Source: Lachnospiraceae bacterium UBA3282 (lineage in GTDB: Bacteria > Bacillota > Clostridia > Lachnospirales > Lachnospiraceae). From it: a stretch of DNA of 45,917 nucleotides. The position numbers and the translations under genes were made by a program. The stretch lies in NCBI GenBank assembly GCA_002361735.1, contig DETS01000102.1:1-45917 (forward strand). The letters are read 5' to 3'. Shown here one piece after another: positions 1 to 7,800 of this stretch (positions within the stretch are counted from its first letter, which is position 1; each line of letters begins with the position of its first letter). The notes beneath the pieces are model-generated. The model was not told the DNA's origin, ran no database searches, and worked only from the letters and a program-made list of their open reading frames with translations.

Positions 1-50
1 TCATCCCCGTCCATCTCCACCAGAGGGGTCGTCATTTTGATTTTTTCCAT
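1..50 (-). CDS. icd: NADP-dependent isocitrate dehydrogenase, N-terminal fragment
   Basis: Only the first 16 codons are inside the window; the gene runs off the left edge. Reading leftward from the ATG at 50 gives MEKIKMTTPLVEMDGD, which matches the start of the dimeric, eukaryote-like NADP isocitrate dehydrogenase family, where 'P-V-E-(L/M)-D-G-D-E' is highly conserved. That enzyme oxidatively decarboxylates isocitrate to 2-oxoglutarate, the step that supplies glutamate in anaerobes with a partial TCA pathway. A purine-rich AAAGGCGG lies about 8 bases before the ATG. The gene begins 74 bases after the gntR stop on the same strand, so the two may be co-transcribed. The identification rests on a short stretch but a distinctive one. 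Confidence 0.72.
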   Translation of the reverse strand, partial: MEKIKMTTPLVEMDGD

Positions 51-124
51 GTAATTGATCCGCCTTTCCCGCCGCATTGCCCGCGCCGTATCTATTCTCC
101 GTTCGCTGTCTTATGTTGCAGAAG

Positions 125-838
125 CTATTGCCCCTCCGCATTCCCTTCATCGCTTTCTCCGTAAATTTCTTTCAGACCATTTTTCACCATATTATCGTAG
201 GCGTTGATCATATGCCGGTTTGCCAGCTGCTCCGCCAACTCGGCATCCCCCGCCTTGATTGCCTCCATGATCTGCCTGTGTTCATTATTGGAGGCAAGCC
301 CTCTCGTATTGGTTGCCAGCGTCTTTTGCCTGACGCGCAGCACATAGCGGTGAAAATCCCGCAGCGTATGTTCCAACAGTTTCGAATCGCAGGCTTCATA
401 GAGGATGTCATGAAAACGATTGTCCAACTCCGCCATCTGGTCAAGATGCCCTTTCTGTGCATGAAATTCCGCCAGATAGATATTTTCCTCCATCTCCTCC
501 AGCTGCTCTTTCGTGATCTTGTCCGTGGCAAGTCGGGCGCAGAGTCCCTCCAACAGGGAGCGAATCATATAAATATCCTTCACATCCTTTGCCGTGATCC
601 CCGTCACATAGGCGCCTTTATTGGGAATGATCTGTATCAGCCCTTCCAATTCCAGCTGTCTGAACGCCTCCCTGACCGGTGTGCGGCTCACGCCCAGCTC
701 CTCCCCAATGGCAACCTCTTTTAACTCCTCATGCTCCTTGAATTTTCCGCTTAAGATATCTTCCCGCAGTTTTTGAAATACCCGTCCGCGCAAAGAATAC
801 TTATCGTTCGCATCGTACTTATTATCATAGTTTGTCAT
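125..838 (-). CDS. GntR-family transcriptional regulator, FadR/FCD subfamily
   Basis: A 237-aa DNA-binding regulator. The N-terminal winged helix (about residues 15-80) contains SLRGRVFQKLREDILSG and the recognition-helix segment GVSRTPVREAFRQLELEGL, typical of GntR proteins. The rest is an all-helical FCD effector domain with the expected DNRFHDILYEA and NRHM segments that usually carry metal-binding Asp/His residues. The frame is open up to 955, but a good promoter at 917-945 places the transcript start near 910. The usable ATGs are therefore 838 (chosen; GGGGAT just upstream) or 850. The palindrome overlapping the -10 box suggests autoregulation. The downstream neighbour is icd, so a role in sensing an organic acid of the citrate/2-oxoglutarate branch is a reasonable inference, but the ligand is unknown. 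Confidence 0.9.
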   Translation of the reverse strand: MTNYDNKYDANDKYSLRGRVFQKLREDILSGKFKEHEELKEVAIGEELGVSRTPVREAFRQLELEGLIQIIPNKGAYVTGITAKDVKDIYMIRSLLEGLCARLATDKITKEQLEEMEENIYLAEFHAQKGHLDQMAELDNRFHDILYEACDSKLLEHTLRDFHRYVLRVRQKTLATNTRGLASNNEHRQIMEAIKAGDAELAEQLANRHMINAYDNMVKNGLKEIYGESDEGNAEGQ

Positions 839-916
839 GTCGATCCCCATTTCTGCGCACGATTTTATCTCAGCTTTCCTGAGTATGATCCCTTTCTCAT
901 CGCATCGCCTCGTATA

Positions 917-945
917 ATTGTATACAATCTTACTATTTCTGTCAA
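917..945 (-). promoter_or_regulatory. Sigma-A promoter of gntR with overlapping palindromic operator
   Basis: On the minus strand TTGACA (945-940) is followed by a 17-base spacer and TACAAT (922-917), close to an ideal vegetative promoter. The -10 box forms half of a perfect 12-bp palindrome, ATTGTATACAAT (917-928). FadR-subfamily GntR regulators commonly bind TNGTNNNACNA-like palindromes, so this is a likely site for the regulator encoded just downstream. The -35 box lies at the very 3' end of the protease gene. Confidence 0.75.
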
Positions 946-1862
946 TATGATGCAAACAACTTTTGTATATCCAACATCCCCCACCCCTGCATGATTTCTT
1001 TCTCGCCCAAATCCCTTGCCGTAAGAAGCATCCGCCGTTTCAACTGCATACTGCTGCAATACGGATATTTCTGTAAAAATAAGGCTGCCGCTCCGGAAAC
1101 AATGGGCGTTGCCATAGAGGTACCGCTCTTTCTCACATAGGCGTCCCGATACCGTCCCCTCCGATCTCTTTGCCAGCGCAGATTACAGGATATGATATCC
1201 GTCCCCGGTGCCACGATATCCGGTTTTCGATCGACCATGCCTGTGCGTCCGCGCCCGGAATAAGTCTCGCACAGATCCCTCCTGTTTCCGAAGAAACCGC
1301 CCTCATGACAACCGACCGTGATCACCTTCGAGCTCTCCCCCAAAGGCGACAGACTCCCCTCCGCCGGTCCTTTGTTGCCTGCCGCGCAGACCACAATGAT
1401 TCCTGCTTCACAAACCCGCTCCAGCAGCCCTTTCAATTCTTCCATTCTTCCCCGTCCGCCACTGTCTCCAATGCCTACGGAGATATTGAGCACGCGGATC
1501 TGATAGCGCAGACGATTTTCCAGCACCCACAAAAGTCCATAGTACATACTCTCAATGCTGCCTTCTCCCTTATCGTCGAGCACCTTGCCCACGCAGAGCT
1601 TACATGTGGGTGCTATCCCCGAGAGTCTTCTTTGTGACAAAAGACCGCTTCCGCCAAGGCACCCCGCTACATGTGTGCCATGACCACTGTCATCATAAAG
1701 TGTCTGCCTGTTATTTACAAAATCCCGAAAAGCAACGACACGCTCGCCAAAATCAGGATGCTTTCCGATCCCGGTATCCAAGATCGCTGCGCAGATTTCC
1801 TCCGTGACCGCACCGTACTGTATTTCCGCACTGCATCCAAGCTGTCGTTTTACCCTGTCCAT
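942..1862 (-). CDS. S8 (subtilisin-like) serine protease, probably intracellular
   Basis: A 306-aa peptidase with the complete subtilase catalytic set: Asp29 in ILDTGIG, His61 in SGHGTHVAG, the oxyanion Asn163 in CAAGN and Ser249 in SGTSMATP. There is no signal peptide and almost no propeptide, which fits the intracellular serine protease/AprX-like group rather than secreted subtilisins. The frame is open to a TTG at 1910, but that lies within the terminator of the upstream gene; the ATG at 1862 directly after the hairpin is the better start. No strong ribosome site is visible except GGGAG inside the 3' arm of that hairpin. The gene's 3' end overlaps the gntR promoter. Substrates are unknown; a maturation or housekeeping role cannot be told apart from sequence. 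Confidence 0.85.
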   Translation of the reverse strand: MDRVKRQLGCSAEIQYGAVTEEICAAILDTGIGKHPDFGERVVAFRDFVNNRQTLYDDSGHGTHVAGCLGGSGLLSQRRLSGIAPTCKLCVGKVLDDKGEGSIESMYYGLLWVLENRLRYQIRVLNISVGIGDSGGRGRMEELKGLLERVCEAGIIVVCAAGNKGPAEGSLSPLGESSKVITVGCHEGGFFGNRRDLCETYSGRGRTGMVDRKPDIVAPGTDIISCNLRWQRDRRGRYRDAYVRKSGTSMATPIVSGAAALFLQKYPYCSSMQLKRRMLLTARDLGEKEIMQGWGMLDIQKLFASY

Positions 1863-1869
1863 GGCACAT

Positions 1870-1907
1870 AAAAACTCCCGGCTTTCGTTATATACTATGC
1901 CGGGAGT
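1870..1907 (-). terminator. Rho-independent terminator after the LRR protein operon
   Basis: On the minus strand ACTCCCGGC (1907-1899) pairs perfectly with GCCGGGAGT (1882-1874), with a 16-base loop, followed directly by TTTTT. It sits 28 bases after the stop of the LRR protein and immediately before the protease start codon. Confidence 0.85.
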
Positions 1908-1934
1908 CAAATGATGCGCTCTTTTTACAAAATG

Positions 1935-4844
1935 TTACAAAACATCAGCCTTGGAATGATCCTTCTTCCGATAGAAAAACACCGCCATCGATGCAAAGAA
2001 CAGTCCTGCCACCAAAACGTATTTCGGATGAATGCTGTAGTCTCCTGTGTCCGGCGAATCATCCTTTTTCCCGAGAGAAAGGAATACCGCCTGCCCCTCC
2101 TTCACATCCGCGACCGCCGGCCCGGATCCGTAATGATAGATACCGTAGGCCGAAAAATGAGCCGCTGTAAAGGCAACCGCATCCTTTCCGTCCACGGAGA
2201 CGATCCGACTGTCCACTTCCTCTAATTGACCGTCCTGGTCAAGGCATACTACATGGAGATTTTCCGTCAAAACACCCTGCGGAAGCGGCATCGTAATCTC
2301 TACCCTTTGCTTGCCAAGCCCCGTGATCGGCACATCCGTCTCCTGATCCGTCATCGTGATCTCATAAGCGTGGAGGGAATGCGGAAGCTTTCCTCCGTAA
2401 ATCGACCGATATACCTCGCCGATCTTTGTCTTCGCTTCCTCGCTGTCCTCGATCGCTATGCGATAACGCCCTTCGCTGCCTTCCATGACCGCTGTAAGCG
2501 TCCCTTCTCCGGGAATCGAATAACTGTTGTTAACGACCTCGATCCCTGATGAGGCTGCTGCTCCACGTTCTGCATCAGCAAGACTCACTGTGCCGGGTTC
2601 CGCTTCTTCCAATAGATAGCTATCACCGTTTATCTTCACTGTTTCGCCGGCTGCAGGCGCTTCTTTCGTCTTACGCAGGATCGTAAGCACGTTGTTCTCC
2701 TCTTCCGCATTCTCAGCCTGTGCATCTGTATCCCGTTGTTCCTCTTCATCCTCGGAAAACTCGCCGCCTTCCCCGTTTTCGTCTGTCAAATCCGCCAAAT
2801 CATCTTTCTTGATACAAATCGCGCCCTGAAAAACGCCGCCCACAGATGACAGGCAAGTATCGGTCAAGTCCGTCACCCCCGCAGGAATCACTGCCACACG
2901 GGTTCCCGTAAAGACAGGTCCCCTGTAGTTATCGCGGTATAACTTTGTCGCCGCATTCTCATAGGAGCGGGCGGGAAGCGTCTCTCCCGCAAAATAGACG
3001 ACACCGTTTTTTATCTTTTCATTATCAAAAGCCCGCAGTCCGATCGATTCCACTGAGGGACCGATATACACGGATGAAACGGGACAGCCCGCAAAAGCTC
3101 TGTCACAGATCTTAACAAGTCCCACACCGCCGTCAATGCGTTCCAGCTTATCGCAGTTTTCAAAAGCGCCTTCACCAATCTCTTTTACGCTGTCCGGTAT
3201 CCGCACCGCCGTAATGCTTGACAGCCCGCGGAATGCTTCCGGACCGATCTTCTTGACCGAATCGGGAATCGACACTTCCCCTCCCCCTCCACGATAGGCT
3301 AAGAGGATGCCGTCGCCCACGATCAGAAACTCGCCCGCTTCGCCCGCATTTGCCTTCCAGCCGGAAAGCCATGGCGTCTTATCAAAGGCAGAAACACCGA
3401 TCGTACTCACGCTGTTTGGAATGACTACATCAGTCAATTCATCGCAGTGATAGAAAGCCGCATACCCAATCTCCTCCACGCCGTCAGGAATCCTTACCGA
3501 AGCAAGGGATGCTCTGGCGTAGGCAAATTCTCCGATTCTGCGGATTCCGGAAGGAATGTCACAGGATGTCATATCCTCATCATAATATGCCTGTGATGCG
3601 ATGATTTCTCCGTTTACCACCGTATATTTGGGGAATGAACCACCTTTCGCATCCTCCGAACCTGCCAGTCCCGGAATCGTATCCAAATCCGGCTCCTCCA
3701 CCACAGGCTCTCCGCCCAGGATTTCTCCGGTGCCGCCCACATTCACGGTAGCCTTCGCATTATCCACCAATACATAGACTTCCTGCCCGATGACACGGGA
3801 CTTTGCCTTCACGCGGGAGTCATCTTCTTCCGCTTCCATGGCGTTCATATGGGTTACCTCATGATAATAGTCCACCGGTCCCAAAATCAGCCCTTCTTCC
3901 AGCTCCTCCTCGTACTCTCCGCCGGGAATGGGCGCTTCCTCATACTCAGACACATCGATATCTTCAAGCACCAGCGTCTCCGCAAATCGCCTCGCATAAG
4001 AGCCCGCCTCTCCGTTGATCTTAAGCTTGGTACAGCCGTCAAAAGCCGTTGTATGAATCTTACTCACGGAAATCGGGATCGTGATCTCCCGCAGTCTGAC
4101 ACAGTCTTCAAAGGCTTTCATATCGATTCCCTTTACCGAATGGGGAATCGAAACCTCTTTTAAGTTTTTACAGTTGGAAAACGCATAGCCGGTGATTTCC
4201 GACACATTGCTGCTGATGCTCACATTCTGCAGATTATAGTCGCCCCAGAATGCGTAGGGGCGAATCTTACTCACGGAAGAAGGCATATTGTAAGAGTCGC
4301 CCCCTCTGCCTGCCAGCACCTGATAGAGCACATCCCAGCCCTTTTTGTTATAGATGGCACCGTCATCACAGACAAAATCCGGATTGCTGCTGTCAATGTT
4401 TACGGAAGCAAGGCTGTAATCTCCTGCAAAAGCGCCGTTTCCAAGGTTCTTAAGCCCTTTACCGATAGAGACGCTCCTTAAGGAAGGACAGCCGGAAAAT
4501 GCCGCATTTTCAATGATCTCCACAGAATCGGGAATCGTGACGCTCTGCAGATTCAGACATTCAGAAAAAGCCTTCGCGCCGATGACCTCTACTGCCTCGC
4601 CCACCGTAACATGGCGCACAGTATCATTGCCCGCAAAGGCTTCCGATTCGATTTTTTTTACATGATTGGGAACAGACACGTCCTCAGCCGTGCCATTGTA
4701 CTTCACAAGTGTAGTTCCGCTCACCTGAAATTCAGGTGCGGCGGAGGGTTCCTCCGCCTCCACACCTGATACAGGAATCTGTGTTACGACGACCGCTGTC
4801 ACAAGGAGCAGCGTGCCAATCAATTTTCTGATCTGTTTCCCCAT
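1935..4844 (-). CDS. BspA-like leucine-rich-repeat surface protein with (S)PDTG sorting signal
   Basis: A 969-aa secreted protein. An N-terminal signal peptide (about residues 1-30, ending near SGVEAEE) is followed by two blocks of LRR_5/BspA-type repeats (about 40-290 and 400-660), seen as recurrent 'AFxxCxxLxxVxIPxSVxxIGxxAF' units. An acidic stretch lies near 690-720. A C-terminal domain ending in AAHFSAYGIY precedes SPDTGDYSIHPK, a hydrophobic segment and a basic tail (RKKDHSKADVL), the layout of a sortase signal. AGAGGGGGAG upstream of the ATG at 4844 supports the start. It lies 29 bases after the larger LRR gene and is likely the last gene of the sortase operon. BspA-like LRR proteins often bind host or bacterial surfaces; the partner here is unknown. 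Confidence 0.9.
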   Translation of the reverse strand: MGKQIRKLIGTLLLVTAVVVTQIPVSGVEAEEPSAAPEFQVSGTTLVKYNGTAEDVSVPNHVKKIESEAFAGNDTVRHVTVGEAVEVIGAKAFSECLNLQSVTIPDSVEIIENAAFSGCPSLRSVSIGKGLKNLGNGAFAGDYSLASVNIDSSNPDFVCDDGAIYNKKGWDVLYQVLAGRGGDSYNMPSSVSKIRPYAFWGDYNLQNVSISSNVSEITGYAFSNCKNLKEVSIPHSVKGIDMKAFEDCVRLREITIPISVSKIHTTAFDGCTKLKINGEAGSYARRFAETLVLEDIDVSEYEEAPIPGGEYEEELEEGLILGPVDYYHEVTHMNAMEAEEDDSRVKAKSRVIGQEVYVLVDNAKATVNVGGTGEILGGEPVVEEPDLDTIPGLAGSEDAKGGSFPKYTVVNGEIIASQAYYDEDMTSCDIPSGIRRIGEFAYARASLASVRIPDGVEEIGYAAFYHCDELTDVVIPNSVSTIGVSAFDKTPWLSGWKANAGEAGEFLIVGDGILLAYRGGGGEVSIPDSVKKIGPEAFRGLSSITAVRIPDSVKEIGEGAFENCDKLERIDGGVGLVKICDRAFAGCPVSSVYIGPSVESIGLRAFDNEKIKNGVVYFAGETLPARSYENAATKLYRDNYRGPVFTGTRVAVIPAGVTDLTDTCLSSVGGVFQGAICIKKDDLADLTDENGEGGEFSEDEEEQRDTDAQAENAEEENNVLTILRKTKEAPAAGETVKINGDSYLLEEAEPGTVSLADAERGAAASSGIEVVNNSYSIPGEGTLTAVMEGSEGRYRIAIEDSEEAKTKIGEVYRSIYGGKLPHSLHAYEITMTDQETDVPITGLGKQRVEITMPLPQGVLTENLHVVCLDQDGQLEEVDSRIVSVDGKDAVAFTAAHFSAYGIYHYGSGPAVADVKEGQAVFLSLGKKDDSPDTGDYSIHPKYVLVAGLFFASMAVFFYRKKDHSKADVL

Positions 4845-4873
4845 AGGACTCCCCCTCTGGGATCATAAGTCCC

Positions 4874-7800
4874 TTACGCCTTGACCTTTACCTTTTTATC
4901 CCGCTTTAAGAACAGGATCACGGACAGGCAGGCAAGACCGAGCGATAAGAACCACTTCGGGTGAATCGGGTCGCCCGTCTTAGGCGTTACATCGAGCATA
5001 CCTTCCACCAGATTGCCCGTGTCCACATAAATCGTGTAAGGCGAGAAGTGGGTAGCCCGGAAACGGATACACGGTACACCGTTTATCGTGGTAAAGCTCT
5101 CATTCAGGCTCTCCAGCTGATCGCCGTTTATCACGGCACCTGCCATATTATTTCCGCCGTAAGCCACCAGAGAATCCGGAATCGGGATCGTGATATCCAC
5201 GGAAAGCCCTGTCGTATCCGTAATCTTCGTGGTGCCGGTGGAATCATAGAGACTGATATCCATCGCATAATACAGGATATTGTCAAGCGTGCCGTACTTA
5301 TTCGTAAGTGCTGCCGCCACCGCACGGGTCGCCTCGTCAGTCTCCGATATCTTCACGATAAAGTTATCCGTAGAACCGTTGGTGTTTGCCGTCGCCAAGT
5401 CTCTGTTGGAGATACCGGGCTTCTCAATATCCACTCTGGTAGAGCCGTTTCCGGTCGTATCCGTCGTATTCGTCGTATTCGTCGTACCGGTCGTACCTGT
5501 TGTGCCGGCCGGCGCCGTCGTATTATCAGCCACGTAGTTTGCCTTCACCGTCACATTATTGGAAGGCATCGTAAAGGTGGTAGCCGGCATACTCACACTC
5601 GCAAGCGTCACACCATTCGACTCCGTCGTCCACTTGTCAAACCGCATACCCGCCGCGGGGATGCTCGCTGAGATGATGACCGTCGTACCCGGCGTATAAG
5701 TACCGGAACCGGAGCCGTTCTCTACAAATACCGTAAACTGTCCCGGACCGGAAGTACCGGATGTCGTACTGGTGGAACTCGTACTGCTGGAACTGGAACT
5801 GCTGCTCGAGCTCGACGAGCTGCTGCTGTTACCGGAATTTTTACTGGTATTACCTGAGTTTCCACTGGTCGTATTTTTGCTGGTAGGCGTCGTGCCGCCG
5901 CTGGGGTTGGTACCTGCGGGAGCTGCCTTATACAGCGCTATGATCGACATATTCCTGTCAATGATCGTATTGATCGTCCAGTTATCACTGTAACCGAGAG
6001 GCTCATACCCTGTCTGCGTCTTATGTACCGGCGGATCCCAGCCAAGCTCTGCAAAGCTCATACCGGCATCCACATAGTACTTCCCGTCACCGCTGGCGCC
6101 TCTTGCCCCGGGCAGGAGCGAACCGTCCACACCGTCATAGAACTCTACCACATACTGACCGCTCGGCGTTACCCCGCCGTTAGAATCATACTGCGCGATA
6201 AAGGTCGTCAAATCTTCTTCAATCGGACTTGCCAGACTGAGCCGCTCATTCTTGGAGTTAAACGCCAGCCACTCTCCGTTAAAGGTAAATCCTGGTCTGT
6301 GGTTCGTCTCATACAGTTTCTTGGCTTCCTCGGGCTCTCTCGCGTAGACCGGCACTCCGTCTTTCTTCTCAAGCTCCTGTGTCGCTCCGATCTGTGTGCC
6401 GTCATAGTCAAAGAACTTCACACGGTAAGCCCCTAATTCTCTGAACTCTACAGGCGGATGATAACGATCCGCATAACGCTTCGCCGCAGAATCCAAGTAA
6501 GATCTGATGATCACGCCATTCTTCGGTGAGAACGCGTTATCCGCAATATCTACCTCGCGTCCCTTGATGGTAACGTCTAAAATATGTTTCCCGTCAGTCT
6601 GCGTTACCCCTTCAAAAGCACCTTCCTTAATCTTGTTGACGGAAACAGGAAGTATCACATCCGACAGATTGGTACAATCCTTAAAGCAGCCTTCCGGAAT
6701 CTCCTTGAGGTTATCCACTCCGGTAAAGTCCGCAAGCAGAATATTATCACAGCCTTCAAACGCGCCTTTTGCAATCTCATTGACATCCTTCAGAAGCGTG
6801 ATCCGGGTTGCGTCAACATTCTTTTCTTCCAATCCTTCATCGTTTGTGCCGATGCGGCCCTTAGACATCAGACACTCAATAATCTTATATTTCCCTGCGT
6901 TTTCACCGGTTTGCCGTTCAAACAGGATACCCTTTTCCACAGGATACTGTTCGTTGCCGATCACTTCTGTCATATTGCCGCAGCCGCGGAAAGGCAGCAC
7001 GCCAATCTTAGATACCGCACCCAATTCCACTGTCTTTAGCTGCTCGCAGTTATCAAACGCGTAATCAGGCAGTTCCCTGATGCTGTGGAAAACAATTCTC
7101 TTAACAACATCGTTACCCCTGGGATCTTCCTCGTGCTCATCCTTCTTTGCCGCTCCGCTCTCATCGCGATAGTCCACATATCTGCCGCTGAACAGACCCG
7201 GAATCGAATTTCCGGCCGTACTGGTGTCACGCAGATAGGTCGGTCCGGTCTTGCTCTTACCGATATATCTGTCATAGTTATAGGAATTTTCCGCATTGAT
7301 CGCAGAATCCGCATAACCCGTCACATCGATCGAAGTGACGCCTTCGGGCACAATGATTGTTTCCGTGCCGTCGATAAATTTCTTCGCACTGCCCACCGTC
7401 TGGTAGTCGTCAAGCCCGATTCCGGAAGGATTATCCTGCATCAACTGATAATTCTTCATAAAGTTATAAGGATATGTTTCAAAATAAGGCTTTTTCGACC
7501 ACTTATCGAAATCTACATCCTTAGTTGCTGCCTGCACCACCATGGGCTCGAAAAAGAAATCATAAACACTGTTAGGAGCCGTACGTACGTCAGATGTATC
7601 AGGCTGGCTGGTCTTCGCATAGTCTCCAAGCCAGTTTGCCCAGTTTGAATTTCCATTCTCATCAATCTCTAAAAACCTGTCATTGATCCACGGACCGTAA
7701 CGCTTTTCAAATTCGTCGTTTGTCACAGGCGTCTCTCTGACGCCGTCTCCATTAAGGTCAGACATCTTTAGATTCCAATAGGCATCATAAAGCAGTTTCG

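Noticed and set aside
4961..5671. Open frame of 236 codons on the plus strand, antisense to the giant LRR gene
   Set aside because: It is the complement of repetitive Thr/Gly/Ser-coding sequence, has an Arg/Ile-rich composition unlike real proteins and no ribosome site; the minus-strand frame has clear domains.
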